Notes: generated by a model from the letters alone, not told the origin. Shown: positions 1-12,949, counted from the stretch's first letter. The stretch is DNA of 64,000 nt from Aselliscus stoliczkanus (GCA_033961575.1 CM066727.1:156349434-156413433), one strand, 5' to 3'. Made by a program: numbers and translations.

Positions 1-243
1 TGCTGCGCCCGAACGGCGGCAGCACTTCCTGCGCATTTGGTAGCCAGCATTTCCCAGCTCCTTCTTGAGAGTGGCCAGAGTCAGCCCTTTGTGCGCGGTG
101 ATGGCTCTGAGCAATACTTGGGACACTTTGAGCACGGAGCTCGGGCTCCGCCTCGGCGGTCGCCCGAGAGATTTTTCCGTGGGCTGCTGGATTTTCACTT
201 CAGCGCCTTGGGATTTGCCACTGGGTTGGGCCGCCCCGGCCAT
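1..243 (-). CDS. H1-7: H1-7 (H1FNT/H1t2) linker histone, N-terminal part, cut by window edge
   Basis: The minus strand reads an open frame of 81 codons from the ATG at 243-241 to base 1, where the window ends. Residues 1-35 are a Pro/Lys/Arg/Ser-rich tail. Residues 36-73 look like the start of a linker-histone globular (winged-helix) domain: '[14 protein letters not shown]', '[18 protein letters not shown]', then RRK. This wording matches the spermatid-specific H1-7 as I remember it much better than somatic H1s, which read 'VSELITKAVAASKERSGVSL'. H1-7 binds linker DNA in the nucleus of elongating spermatids and helps replace histones by protamines. The gene is normally intronless and about 250 residues long, so roughly two thirds lies outside. 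OR10AD1 54 kb away in matching orientation supports the call. No stop or frameshift is visible in the part seen. After the conserved RRK the sequence (CCRRSGAA) diverges from what I recall, so decay further on cannot be excluded. Confidence 0.8.
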   Translation of the reverse strand, partial: MAGAAQPSGKSQGAEVKIQQPTEKSLGRPPRRSPSSVLKVSQVLLRAITAHKGLTLATLKKELGNAGYQMRRKCCRRSGAA

Positions 244-400
244 GGCCTAGCTCCCCACTCCGCTGGGCCGCTGATTTGCGGCCTCACCCACCGCTGTATG
301 AGCTAAGGCTGAGGCTGGCTGGGCCACGTCACAAAGGCCGGCCTAGCCGAGATTTTTCAGGGCCTAGCAGGTAGGAGGGCTGGCAGATCCCATCCGTGTA
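244..400 (-). promoter_or_regulatory. GC-rich upstream region of H1-7 with a CRE-like site
   Basis: On the minus strand this is the approximately 150 bases before the H1-7 ATG. It is GC-rich, whereas the DNA beyond 410 is AT-rich. It carries ACGTCA at 326-331, which reads TGACGT on the gene strand about 83 bases before the ATG. Half CREs at this distance are typical of CREM-tau-driven spermatid genes, which fits the expected expression of H1-7. No convincing TATA box is seen. Function is inferred from motif and position only. Confidence 0.4.
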
Positions 401-409
401 GAGGTCCTT

Positions 410-1379
410 TTTTGTATTTTTATTATTTTTTTTTCCATTTTAAGTGTTCTTTATTCATTTTTTAAATGAAAAAAGTAATACATACTTGCTTACCATGATG
501 TATAATCTTTAACGGAAAACGTAATGATACTTCTTTTTTTTTTTTTTTTTTACCCATTAAATCACATTTATATTTCACATCCATCCATCCATTGTACAAT
601 TGAATTGACATTTAGCTAGAAATTTTTACCTTTCCTGATTTCAAACCATTATTCTTACAAAATAATTGGAAGGATTTGTGTGGTTTTATATTTTTAACAA
701 ACAGATTCAAAATTCACTTGAATTCTTTATTTAGAAATTTCTCCAAGCTTATTTTTTTTAACTGTGTAGAGTTTTTCATAGGTGACATATTTAGATAGTT
801 TTCAGTAATTAGCCTTTTTTGTATTTTTAAATAATCTATCAGGCCATTTCTTTCTAGGTCTAAACCAATCTAGATCTTCCATACCTATACGAAGAAGGTA
901 TGGAAGAATCAACCTTTATAATCATCAGGGTTTTGTCGTTCCCTGCTCTTATGCTCACACTCATCATTGATCTTAATCTCTACCACTTTTCAAAGTTCAC
1001 TAGTTTTCTGTAAAAAATAGTGCATACCATCTACCCACATTTCCCTAAGGTGAGAGGCGCTCTTCCCAATTATCCAAAACGAGTCATACAATGCCTTTAA
1101 AAACTAAATGTTGTCGTCTATAAAACACAGGCTGACCTGGAAATGCCTACCGTTAGGTCCCACTAGTTAGGTATCTGCAGTGATGTCTCCCTGACTCTCC
1201 ACTTGGTGGATTTTGTGCAAGAGGATAAAGCAAATGAAAGAACCAGTGTGGTTTCTCCACCCAAAACAATAATTCCCACACCTAGGAAATCCAGATGCCT
1301 CATTCAGTTGGATTGAAACAATCAAATTCCAAATAGACAAAGAACATTATTCTTTGAACAGACTTTGTGCTTTTCTCTA
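410..1379. other. AT-rich intergenic sequence, no gene seen
   Basis: I see no coding frame or recognisable RNA. A T-run lies at 534-551 and a short ATCC repeat at 581-592. An inverted copy of 'CTTCCATACC/GGTATGGAAG' at about 876-905 could form a small hairpin. The rest looks like old, unassignable repeat or unique sequence. Confidence 0.4.
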
Positions 1380-1560
1380 GTCCCTCTTCTTGGATTGCCC
1401 ATTCCCTTTCTCTGCCCAGATAAATCCTGCTATTGTTCAAAGTTCTGCTAAATTATTTCTTCACTGAAGCTTCCCCAGACTTTTAGTCAAATGATTTCTC
1501 TCCTAATTACCACAATTACTTTTGCAATCATATACTGCTTTTACTTTATTTTAAATTAAT
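1380..1560 (+). repeat. L2-like fragment
   Basis: A C/T-rich stretch with 'TTCACTGAAGCTTCCCCAGAC' wording and 'AATTACCACAATTAC' resembles the diverged 3' half of L2 elements. It is very old and has no target duplication. Assigned by memory of the consensus, so only tentative. Confidence 0.3.
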
Positions 1561-1599
1561 TTGGTATTAGAGGGTGCAATGCAGCACAATATTTTAAAA

Positions 1600-1830
1600 A
1601 AGAAAAGAAGTGGACTTGAAGCTGGAAAACATGGACACTTATCCTAGTTCTTTAACAGCCATATGACATCGATAAATCTCTTAATCTTTGGATCTGACTT
1701 CTTTTTAAAAAAAAACACAATATCCCCTTCTTACCAACATTGCAGAATTATTGCAAAGGTTCAGAGAAAGTGATGGTAGATGAGAAAAGCCTACCCATAA
1801 AAACATTTTAGGCATAAAATTATTTTACTC
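1600..1830 (+). repeat. Possible MIR fragment
   Basis: The order of words (GTGGACTTGAAGCTGGAAAAC, then a 'cytosine-poor TAATCTTTGGATCTGACTTC' core, then GCAAAGGTTCAGAGAAAGTGATGGTA) follows a diverged MIR in the plus direction. It is too decayed for a firm call. Confidence 0.25.
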
Positions 1831-1839
1831 TGATCGTTT

Positions 1840-4800
1840 ATATCTTTCCAACTAAATAAAAGGGTCGCTGAGAGACAGATCATCTTTGAATATCTATGTC
1901 CATGTACCTAACACTATCTTTCATTATACATAGCAGTCATTTGATTGAGTTTACTTAAGCTCCTCCCTGGTGAGGAGACTTTCTCTGGATTTAGAAGGAA
2001 ACTCCCAGAAAATCAAGAGAAAGGAGCATGATGAATTTCAAAGGGTTGGGAATGAAGGGACCAAGGAAGCTAGTTGCTCAAGGACCTCTTATTTTGGACA
2101 CAGTTTAATTGGGAATTACTCAAAGACTACTTGGAATTGCAAAGCATATCATACTTACCCAGAGGACATTCACATATGCTCAGCAGTCACAGGCTGGACT
2201 GTGACATAGTTTCTTCCAGGAATCAAAGTTTCTGGAAGTAGCATAGACCTGCACTTCTTAAACGTTAATGTGCACTTTGTAAAGTACATATTCCAATAAT
2301 TAGGCCTGGGATGGGACCAGGGGTTTTACCTTTTAACAAGCTCCCAGGTATTTCCATCTGGTTAAAACTCAAGTGTTGGGTGGCGGGTGGAGAGTAGACG
2401 ATGAGAAGGGAAGTGATAGATGAGATTGGAAAAGTGGCATAGGGCCAAGGTGTGAAGAACAGATACCGTAAAAAATGACACAGCTGTAAGTGGTCACACA
2501 ACAGTGAGTGGTAAAGTTTGCATTCAAACCTAAGGAACTGGGTTCTTAACTACAGGACTGTGCTAGGTTTCCTTTTCTCCAAGGTTGACCCTCCTCCCCT
2601 TATATGTCGCTATTATAGAGCAGGGGGAAGTGTATCTCCATAATCACAGATCAGAATCAAGAATATCTACAAGCACTCATTCTACCAGCTTCCAGTCTTT
2701 AAATTAGGGCAGAGTACTGTGACCCTGAGGGTCTGCACAGGCAGGGAACTAACACACCAGCACAGGAACAGTGCACCATGGAAGAGCTGCCAGATGGAGA
2801 GGCAGAACCATATGGAGCAGGATTTCTCCCATTTGTGGTCTCTTGGTCTGGCTATACTTCCTGGTTGCACAGGCCATTGGCCACAGGATGGGACAACCAG
2901 CAGATTAAAAAAGAGACAAAATTGTTTGCTTTGAGAATAGGAAGAAAGTAAATGAAGTCTGACCTTTAAATCAGCTGATTCCAGGTAAAAATAGGTTGGC
3001 TGCATATAATGGTATCATCATGAAAGAAAGACAAGAACCAAATCAAACAACCATATTTATTGATACCTCTGTGATCAAAGAGGAAGCCACATAGAAACCT
3101 TTGGGAGAGCCTGAAATCAAAGAAAAAGAAATATATATTTTTAAAAATATCAAAAACATCTATGGCAAACAAAAGCAGACATTTTCATTCATATATAACC
3201 ATTTATTTCTATATAGATTTCTGTATAAATACGTTATAAGTAGTAGAGGCTGACAAAAATGAGAGGAAACACGTGCCCACTACCACCCAGCTGGTCAGAA
3301 ATAAGAAAGGCAGGTGACACACATTTTCAGTCGCACCAATCCCTTAAGATTCTTTTCTTCCTCTTTGGAATATTTCTACTTGTCACCCTCTTCTTTCTGA
3401 TACTCCCAATAGAAAAGATACTTTAGAAAGAATGATTTCTTTAGAAAAAGAGTCATTGCAAGCCAACATCATACCCCTAATCAGGAGATACCAACCCCAA
3501 CTCCAGAAAGACAACTATCTCTTCCAATTTTAATGGCTTATGATTATAAACAAGGAGTTATTACCTAGAGAAGACAGCACCACCTTGTGAGAAAGAGCAA
3601 TAGCTGTTAATTTCTGGAAGCCTTGGAGTTTGGGGGTGGGAGGGATAGTGGGGGGAAGGATACTAGGGGATAATGTCTAGCTTAAATCCTTCTGCTTCAA
3701 GTTCCAGAGCAAGATCATTTTATTCATGGCTGGTAACAACGCTTCCTCTAGGGCAGTCAAGAGAAACTTGGTTGATTCAGAGAATAGGCAACCTTTAATT
3801 ACGATACTAAATTCCAACATCAGAGGTTTCAATGAATCTCACTCCCTCATACAGAGTTATACAGCTCTAACTTCACCAAGGATAACTCCATGCCAGAGCA
3901 CAACAAAAGTTATTAGCACACTCTGATTTAACCTCAATCTGTATCTCACTGTCCCTCCCTAAACCACAGGCCTGGGGTTCTAAGATGCTAGGTCTTTCTG
4001 ACTCAATTATCTTGTAGTGACTCAATTTGTCTCTCCCCAAACTAAATGACAGAAACTTGTTCAACAATGTATTACAACTCCCCTACTTTAAACTGCTAGT
4101 TCTTCCCCCCACCCCCAAAGAGCCTTTTCTTCTCATTATGTTATGTATTCTAAGACCTTTTCTCCCTCCGTAACAACTATGTACCTTCCACTTCAATGCA
4201 AATGATCCCACAATAGTCATTTCAGCAAATGAGCCTACCAGTCCAATCACGGCTTTGGGGAAAACTACAGTGGTTCACAAAACGAAATACAAAAATAAAA
4301 TAAGATTTCTTAAAAGCATGGAGGCAGTCTGGCAATTGGGCATTCATCTTTTTGGTCCTCAGCACAGTTGTTCAGAAGTGAGTTCAGAGAATCTAGATCC
4401 AGGTAATCCCATTGGAGGGTCAGGAAAAGCTCTCAGCAATTAGCCTGAAACTATGAAGTTCTGGTCTCCCTGACCTGTTCCAAGAAGCTCTAAGCATCCT
4501 ATGTAACACACTCCTCCCCACATATATAAAATCTATACCATCTCCCAAATGCCAGCAAGAGAGAAATATGGGCTTTGATATTATCAAAATCCTACCCAAG
4601 TCCGTTTCCTCATCCAAACTAAAGTGTGCTATATAAGTTAAACCTCTTATCCAAGCATTGTTAATAAAGTCTTTCCATGAGCCCAAGAACCCTACTACAG
4701 TTAGTTAAATCTAACTGAAAACCCATTTCTCTGAGGATTTATACTTTTAACATGAGGCCCAGGGCACCCCAAGCCACAGTCAAGCTGCAGCCTCACAATA

Positions 4801-6150
4801 ACACTACACTCTGGGCATCATTTAATTCTGCTATAGTAATTCCCAGCCACCTACCCTTTGTCAGATTCCCAGAATATCTTACAAATGAAGCCAAAGCAGA
4901 AACACAGAAAACCGCAGAGTAGCAATCATTTGCCATATATGTAACTCCTGTTGTGGCCTGAGAATTGAAACATCTCAGACCTACATGCCCCGTTTGTTAT
5001 TATAAGGTGTTACAACCCCACTACAGAGAACCTTGTTTCTATCCTAATCTCTAAAACCTAAAATTCTACAAAATCCTCCCCTTTCCAACTACATTATCTG
5101 TGCGAGGCTGAACTTTCCTCATATACTTTCAACATGGTATCATATTACAACAGATTGAATGAAAAAGCAGATATGAAAATTCAACTGCCTCCTTTTTAAA
5201 CAAGACATAAATGAAAAACAATGCCACTATTTCAGTAAATTATTTTTCATGAAAACTGTTATTTATGCTAATACACATATATACATGCATGTTTACACAA
5301 ATATATATGTGTATGCACAACACATAACAAAAGCTTTTTTAGAAGACTTTGAAAAATTTTTTAAAATGTAGAGAAGTCATGGGTGCAAACAGTGTGAGAA
5401 TCTACTCTTGGGAATGTTCCTTCTGATCAGCATGAGAGTAATGGAGATTTAAATAGAGATAATGGGCAATGGGAAATCTATGCCTCCCTCCTTCAAGGAT
5501 TTTTTTTGGTCTCACTCAGGCCCCAGGTCTCAAGGCAGAGCCTGTGCAGGAAGGGCAATCCCAGGGAGACAGAGGCCAGGCCTCCGGAATGTAATAGGAC
5601 AAGGGACTAGAAGAGAACCTAGGGTGAAATAACCTTCATCTGAAAAGTCACAGGCCAATGGGAAGAACCTAAGGATTCTAAGATCCCTCTCCAAATGGAC
5701 TGTGAGAACAAAAGGAGGAGTATTCTCAAGTTCCCACTGTTCTTTATTACAAGAAAATTTACAGTCATTCTCACAGGATGGCAGTTGTTTATCTATCCTC
5801 AACTCATTATTGGCCTACTCAGGATGCATCCTGACACCAGCGGGAAAGGGCAAGGAAGGGAGGACCAGTTACTGGGCTGCTGACAAGCTGGTGACAGAAG
5901 TTGGGTGAACTCAAATCTATGGCTGTGGCATTCACCCAGAAGGAGTGGGCTTTTCTAGAACCTTCTCAGTGAAAACTGTACAGATTAAGATGCAGGAGAA
6001 CTACAGAAACAGCATCACTTGGCCATCATATCAGCAAACCCAGTTTGATCTGCTTGGTTAGAGAAAGAAGATGAGTTAATGATAGAGAAAGGTGAAGGGT
6101 AGATAGAGAAGGGTAAGTTTCCTGTTCAGATTCATAGATTTTACTTAAAA
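1840..6150. other. Intergenic sequence without recognisable genes
   Basis: About 4.3 kb of moderately AT-rich DNA. Short chance frames exist on both strands (up to 107 codons at 2682-3005, minus), but none resembles a protein family I know or has supporting context. I see no CpG cluster, convincing splice pair or young SINE here. Part of it is probably very old repeat DNA I cannot name. Confidence 0.4.
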
Positions 6151-6199
6151 CCAAAGGATCAAATCTTAAGCAGAATTATTTTCAGGTAAGTCTTCTAAT

Positions 6200-7070
<871 letters not shown>

Positions 7071-7316
7071 ATGGATGAGCAATCACACCATAAAGTAATA
7101 CTTTGGGTGTCAGCAATATCATTGAGCCTTCCATTTTGCACAAGATAAATCACACAGCAGAAATTACATAAAGAAGGTGTATCCCTCATCTTTTACATTG
7201 GAGATAATTCTTTTAACATAATTAGCAGGGCCAGCTTCATAGGTATATGACTAATGTGCAGTCACACAGGGCTTCATGCTTGAAGTTTAATACTGTGGTT
7301 GCCATCTTAAGGTCCT

Positions 7317-7318
<2 letters not shown>

Positions 7319-7348
<30 letters not shown>

Positions 7349-7351
7349 TTA
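7319..7351. repeat. (TTA)n microsatellite
   Basis: About ten ATT/TTA units directly abut the 3' end of the antisense SINE at 7351. It is best explained as the expanded (TAA)n tail of that SINE seen from the other strand. Confidence 0.9.
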
Positions 7352-7780
7352 AGATTTTATTGGGGAATTGGAGGAGGTAACAGCGTTGGGGAATCAGGAA
7401 AGGGGAACAGACAAGTTGCTGTCCTTTTGTTCTTTAGTCTAGTTGTGGAAGACTTCGTTTCACTGGCCCGTGTTGGTATTGTGATTATTGCTCTCTTCCC
7501 AGCTAATGCAGATTGGCCACCAGCCATTGGATGACTGCTCAAGGTGGCTCGCAGCGGCTCACACTGGCTGCCAGCCACTCTTGGCAGCTCACTGCAGCCT
7601 ATGCCAGTGGCTAACAGCAGCCCAGCTCCAGATCGAGCTGTTGTTCACCATCTTAGCTGTAGAGGGTGCAGCATCACTGGCCCATGTGGGATCCGAACCA
7701 GGGCCCTGCTGTTCAGAGCTTGCGCTCCCAGAGCTCATGCTCCCAAGCCAACTCTTAACCAATGAGCCACTCGGCGGCCC
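7351..7780 (-). repeat. Long tRNA-derived SINE (about 430 bp), antisense
   Basis: Read on the minus strand it begins with a tRNA-like head (GGGCCGCCGAGTGGC, GTTAAGAG; B-box-like GGTTCGGATCCC near 7690). A G/C-rich body follows (AACAGCTC..., repeated GGCTGGCAGCC words), then a tail CAGCAACTTGTCTGTTCCCC ... CCAATAAAATCTT. AATAAA plus TCTT at the end places it in the T+ class of SINEs. The same family recurs at 8892, 10478, 16080 and 29064. Confidence 0.85.
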
Positions 7781-8402
7781 ATTTAACAATCTTATTTTTG
7801 AGTTCGTGTTTTGTAAGTGAAGCTGTATGGGACAATGAGGCCTGTGCTGGAAGCCTGGAAGCTCATACACCATCCTGCCTCCTGCTACCTCACCGCCTCC
7901 TGGGGACAGGTTCTATTTACTTGTACATCAATATATGTAAGAACTCTGAAATTATTTTTACAGCTCAGTATTATACAAAATGTCTCCTTTGACATAAATA
8001 TGCCAAAAAGAGGTGCAGCCTTCTCTACAAATTCTAAACGAAATAAATCCATGGACCTGTAGACCTAGGCTAGAATTAACCAATACTACAACCACAAGCC
8101 AGCTACAAACTTGACAGATTAAAGAGCTAACTTTACAAAGCACTTAAATTGGTTCAGAAGTTATATTCTTAAAAACATAGAATTCTACTATTGATATATT
8201 ATAAACTCCCACAAAATAACAGCAAGTGCTTGGAAACAAATGCCACACATTTCAACCCCCACCCTCACCACCAGAAGCAGCTTTGTCCCTCAACAATCAG
8301 GCTGCTCTTTTAAAATAACACTGTATTCCTGTTGACCTATCAGTTTCCACCTTTCTTAGATTATTAGCTTGAAATTGCACCACTTTCTCTTTCATAACTC
8401 TT

Positions 8403-8511
8403 TCTTTTGTTTGTTTGAGGGCAGTGTCACTGGCCCTCATATGTGGGACTCGAACTGGGGCTGCTGGCTTCCCAAGCTAGCGCTTAACCACCGAGCCACT
8501 TGGCCAGCCCA
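8403..8511 (-). repeat. Short tRNA-derived SINE, antisense, with target duplication
   Basis: On the minus strand: GGGCTGGCCAAGTGGC head, GTTAAGCGCTAGC, a B-box-like CAGTTCGAGTCCC, then GAGGGCCAGTGACACTGCCCTC and an (A/C)-rich tail. It is flanked by 'TCTCTTTCATAACTCTT' (8386-8402) and 'TCTCTTTCATAATTCTT' (8512-8528), a 17-bp duplication with one mismatch. It has only the tRNA-related head and lacks the long body of the copy at 7351. Confidence 0.9.
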
Positions 8512-8891
8512 TCTCTTTCATAATTCTTGTGTGTCTTGTGGACCACCATTTTGTAGTTACTTTGTTGATACCCACTACCTTCAGAAGTAACTTGTTCCCC
8601 TGGCTAGCCTCCTTCAGAGTCCCCTTCCTCCCATGAAGGGCCCCTCCAGTCACAGTAGACACTGATTGTCACTGGGTCACCAGTGATGGACCTTTAGTTG
8701 GTCAATGTAAATTCAGTAGAATAATTTGCCTCAGGAAGTACCTAGGTTACTGATAACCTCAAGTACTAGAACTCTTCCAAATATGAGACATCAACAATAT
8801 TCTTATGCACACTGACTAATTTATTTCTTTTCTTCCTGTTTTTTAGTTTCAGTTATTTTTGGTTTGCTTGTCTGCTTGCTTGCTTCTTTTT

Positions 8892-9269
8892 TTTTAAAGA
8901 TTTTATTGGGGAATTGGGGAAGGGGAACAGACAAGTTGCTGTCCTTTTGTTCTTCAGTCTAGTTGCAGAGGACGTTGCTTCACTGGCCCATGTTGGTATC
9001 GTCATTGTGCTCTGTCACCGGCATCTGGATGGCCACTCACTGTGGCTACTGGCAGCTCATGCTGGCTGCGGCCACTCACTGCAGCCATTGGCAGCCCACT
9101 ACAGCAGGGGCTGCAGCCTACACCGTCGCTGGGGTTCACGCAGCCCATTTCCAGGTGGAGCTGTTGTTAGCTGTAGAGGGCAATGTCACTGGCCCTCATA
9201 TGTGGGAGCTGAACCAGGGCCACTGGCATCCCAAGCCAGCTCTTAACCAGTGCGCCACTCAGCCGGCCC
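8892..9269 (-). repeat. Long T+ SINE, antisense
   Basis: Same family as the copy at 7351, with some body sequence missing. The tail (AAAATCTTTAAAAA on the minus strand) starts at about 8895 and the tRNA-like head ends at 9269. The flanks share TTGCTTGCTTCTTTTT (about 8878-8893 and 9270-9285), a target-site duplication. Confidence 0.85.
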
Positions 9270-9404
9270 TTGCTTGCTTCTTTTTAACAACATTGCTGGA
9301 GCCCACTGTTTAATTGGCTTAAATTGTAGCTGTTATTTCAACACCAGAAGACATCACAACCGACTTGCCATTACCCACAAAGCCTGGTTTGTATTGTTGG
9401 AATA

Positions 9405-9595
9405 GTTAAGGGCATGGATTTGGAGTCAGGCAAACTTAGGTTTGAATCACACAGCTCTATCACTTATTTGCTATGTGACCTTGGGCAAGAGACTTAACCT
9501 CTCTCAGTTTCATCTATAAAATGTGGATGCTATGAGGAATAAATAAATATAATATTTCTAAAGCATGTAAAAAGTGCTTTATAGACTGTTGTTAT
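9405..9595 (+). repeat. MIR element
   Basis: A well-kept MIR core in the plus direction: GGATTTGGAGTCAGGCAAAC, then TGTGACCTTGGGCAAGAGACTTAACCTCTC, CAGTTTCATCTATAAAATG and a GAGGAATAAATAAA 3' part. The family is shared by all mammals, so it is old. Confidence 0.8.
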
Positions 9596-9639
9596 AGCTT
9601 AAGAAAGCAAATACAGTACAGTACATACTCTTTTGCCTT

Positions 9640-9910
9640 AGTTCTTAATATCTTCTTTCTCATTTATACATGTGGAAATCATAAACCCTCCTCTACTTTG
9701 AGACAAATGTCACAATGCACCCCTTCATGAAGTTGTCTTGATTCCTTCAACATATAACCTTTGCTTCTGCTTAAAACCCAAGCATTTTGTGCCTCATTAG
9801 ACTACTTATTTTGCAGCCTCAATAGATTATAAGCTCCTTGGCATAAATCATCCCTAAACCTAACACATTACCTTGCATATAGCGTAGGCTGCATAAATAT
9901 TTGTTGAATA
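9640..9910 (+). repeat. L2 3' end fragment
   Basis: Ends in the typical L2 wording ATTATAAGCTCCTTGGCATAAAT ... CTTGCATATAGCGTAGGCTGCATAAATATTTGTTGAAT. Diverged, no target duplication. Confidence 0.5.
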
Positions 9911-10477
9911 TTACCACTAGTTACATTTATATTTATGCTACTGTCAATGCCCATCAGTTAAAGACCATAAGAACACCTGTAGTTATACAAATTAGATCTA
10001 GTACTCATTGTAGCAAGGGCAAAATTACACCATGGGGATTGTTGGGGTGTCTCAGTAAGAGAATGTTAGAAAGAACTTATTCTGGGCTCTGGTTGGATAA
10101 TTTTAGGGAGAGTCTAAGGAAGCGAAGATTCTAGATTTGGTATTGTCAAAAAGCAGGAGAAACTCTATGATTGAGTATCTAATAAATTTTATGTATAGGG
10201 AGGGCAAACTAGAGCAAAGGGAAAGCTGTAATAGGTAAAGAAGTGGCAGTCATTTATTTTGGTGACAGGGAAATGTTTGGCATTTTGTGGGTCATACAAT
10301 GACCTTGTCTGAGGTGGATGCTCTTGTGATATTGTTTCCATCCAATAGGAGGACAACACGTATAGCTGTGTCAAGTCAGTGCCTATATATTAAAAGTAGG
10401 GTTTTTTTTTCTTTCTTATTACATTCCATTTATAGAAAACTTATATTTGATGTTTCTCATTCAAGAATTATAACAGG

Positions 10478-10921
10478 GGCCGGCCGAGTGGCGCATTGGT
10501 TAACAGCCGGTTTGGGGATGCCAGTGGCCCCGGTTCAGATCCCACATTTGAGGGCCAGTGACACTGCCCTCTACAGCTAACAACAGCTCCACCTGGAGCT
10601 GGGCTGCGAGCCCTGGTGAGAGCATGGCTGCAGCCCCTGCTGCAGTGGGCTGCCATAAGCTACAGTGAGTGGCTGGCAGCCAGCATGAGCGGCTGGCAGC
10701 CAGCATGAGCTGCCAATAGCAGTGGTGAGCGACCATCCAGAGGCCTGGGACCGATCTGCCTCATCCGGGAAGAACGCAATGACGATACCAACATGGGCCA
10801 GTGAAGCAACGTCCTCTGCAACTAGACTGAAGAACAAAAAGACAGCAACTTGTCTGTTCCCCTTCCCCAATTCCCCAACGCTGTTCCTCTCCCCCAATTC
10901 CCCAATAAAATCTTTTAAAAA
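10478..10921 (+). repeat. Full-length long T+ SINE, sense, with perfect target duplication
   Basis: The best sense copy of the long family. The head GGGCCGGCCGAGTGGCGCATTGG carries the Pol III A-box region, and GGTTCAGATCCC is the B-box-like site. The body (ACAGCTCCACCTGGAGC, then GGCTGGCAGCCAGCATGAGC present twice in tandem at about 10670-10707) is followed by the C-rich tail and CCCCAATAAAATCTTTTAAAAA. It is flanked by an exact 15-bp duplication AAGAATTATAACAGG (10463-10477 and 10922-10936). Confidence 0.92.
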
Positions 10922-10936
10922 AAGAATTATAACAGG

Positions 10937-11574
10937 TAATTCTGCTTTGCTCTTGGTGTTGAACTCTTCCCCAGCAAACATGAGGGCCTGCTGCTGCTTT
11001 ACCAGTTGCAGCTTTATCCATTCAATTCCTCCCAAATCCTAGATATTTAAGATATCCAATCATACAATCTCCACACTTTCTCTCCCCAAACCTAACACAA
11101 GTTCAAGTCACAAAACAATCCCCCTCTTACTGAGATGTCCCACAGGTTCCCCATGGTTTCCCTTGTTACGACAATAGACCCAACTCTTGTTTGCCTACAG
11201 GTGCATTTTCTGGTACTTCAGGCTGGTGGGCACAGATATCTGGATGTTAATCGCTCTCACACATGATACAGATATTTTTTTCCCTTGTCTTTTTTTTTCT
11301 CCCTTAACCTTGCTTATGGTATCTTCTGTTATTGATAAGTTTCTAATTTATGTTGTCAGCGTTATCAGTCGTCTCCTTTATGACTCCTTAGCTTTGTGAC
11401 TTTCTCTATCGTGAATCATAAAAATAGTTCCGTATTCTCCTTTAATACTTTTACTTTTTTAAATGTGTGGCTCTTTAATCCACCTGAACTTTTATTTTGA
11501 GTGCAGATAATAAGGGCTGAAGCTCTTTTCACATCTAGGACACTTCACGATTAAAATTCATACCCATCGCTTTC
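10937..11574. other. Intergenic sequence, no gene seen
   Basis: AT-rich DNA with T-runs near 11275-11302. No coding frame of known family and no clear repeat identity. Confidence 0.35.
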
Positions 11575-11795
11575 TCTAGGAGTCTTTCCTTGGCTCTCAC
11601 CCCCTCCATTTCAACAGTCTGGGTTAGAAGCCTGTGTTTTATTCCCATAGTACACATCACAACAATCATCACTTCTGTCTTAGAATAGTCTGCTTGAGAG
11701 CAAGGGCAGCGTTTTATTTATTGTTTTATCTCTGTGTCTAGTATGTTGCCTACACAGTAGGAGTGTAATAAATATTTATCGATTGACCGACTGTC
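11575..11795 (+). repeat. L2 3' end fragment
   Basis: Contains the L2-type sequence CTTGAGAGCAAGGGCAGCG ... GTCTAGTATGTTGCCTACACAGTAGGAGTGTAATAAATATTTATCGATTGA, the classical end of L2 in sense orientation. Confidence 0.55.
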
Positions 11796-12279
11796 CTCCC
11801 TACTTCACCTCCTAGAGAGCAAGAGCCAGACGTTATTTGGTGAGCCTTTACCGGTATTTATTGATTTGAAACTGAAGAAAAACTAGAATTTTAGTCCTGG
11901 GTCGTTGCCATGGTGATGAGATGGGTTGTTTAGGTCTGCAACATCAGTTCTGCACTAGGATTGGCTAAGAAATTGACTGCTTCTCTCACTCCTTTTCGTA
12001 TTTTTCTCTCCACCTACTATACAAAACAAAAATTATGCAAACTGCATGAATAATTTCCGTGCAGTCTCGTCTCAGCCCCCTTCCTGGGGTTCTGACTCCT
12101 TGCACTGAGGCTGAGGGGACATACAGAGGGACTATGAGAAGTCCCAGGGCTACCGCAAAAGGTGCTGGAGAAAAACTGGGCGTCTCAAGTGGTTAAATGT
12201 GGAAAATTCTCATTTTGTTGCACACCCCTTTCCTGTACTCTGAAGGCTGGATGTGACTAACTTGTCCTACCCTCCAATG

Positions 12280-12500
12280 GCCTTGTCAATTCCACCCATC
12301 TTGTGCTAACGGTCAGAGCCTGCGCCCCCTTTCTAAGGCCTACCCGGACTGGAAGACTGAATCGGTGGCTTGTGGGAAATGTAGTCTCTTGTGTCCGGAG
12401 TCTGAGATGGGACCTGAGAGGCTGCTCCCCTTAATGATGCTGTTGCAGTTATTAGCCCCTGAGAGAAAAGGCTGTTGTGTTCCTTGTTAGCGAGGAATGA
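12280..12500. promoter_or_regulatory. Promoter-like spot with a ZNF143/STAF-type site
   Basis: GTGGGAAATGTAGTC at 12372-12386 is the reverse complement of GACTACATTTCCCAC, which fits the ACTACA(N)TTCCCA core of ZNF143 (STAF) binding sites. These sites sit close to the start sites of many housekeeping and noncoding genes. The surroundings are less AT-rich than the neighbourhood and carry several CpGs (CTAACGGTC, CCTGCGCCCC, TACCCGGACTGG, AATCGGTGG, GTCCGGAG). No protein frame starts here, so a noncoding transcript is the likeliest product if it is active. Inference from motif only. Confidence 0.4.
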
Positions 12501-12949
12501 GAAGAATGAGAAATGGGTGAGAGGCTAGCTGTAGACAATCTGGGGTAGAATTTGGCAGCCTCCTAAATTTCACCCTCCTGAAGAACTGGCCCTACTTTCC
12601 TTCAGTCTCTTTCCTTGAAACTGCTGAGGGTTTCAGAATCTGGCTAGGACTTTTATTTTGCTCTCCTAAGCACTTGGGGGAGAGGGTGGGGATTGTGTGT
12701 AGTTGTTTCTTTCTCCCTGACAGTACTAACTGGAAAGCCCTAATAGATGAAAACGCTCAACACAGTGCTTGCAGAAAGAGGCCAGTAGGTATAAGGCATT
12801 TGAGTCTAACATGGTTAAAGGCACTAGTAGTAAAAGTGATTACCTATTGTAAAGTAGGGGTTTGGGAAGGAGGAATACATGGTGTGGGTCAGAGGATCTG
12901 TGGGTCTGTCCTTGCCAGTTGTTTGACTCCCCACTGTAGATCTTAGCCA

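Noticed and set aside
7244..7873. Frames inside the SINE at 7351-7780 (and similar frames in the SINEs at 8892, 10478, 16080, 29064)
   Set aside because: All map to SINE bodies and recur in every copy; they are Pol III repeat sequence, not coding exons.
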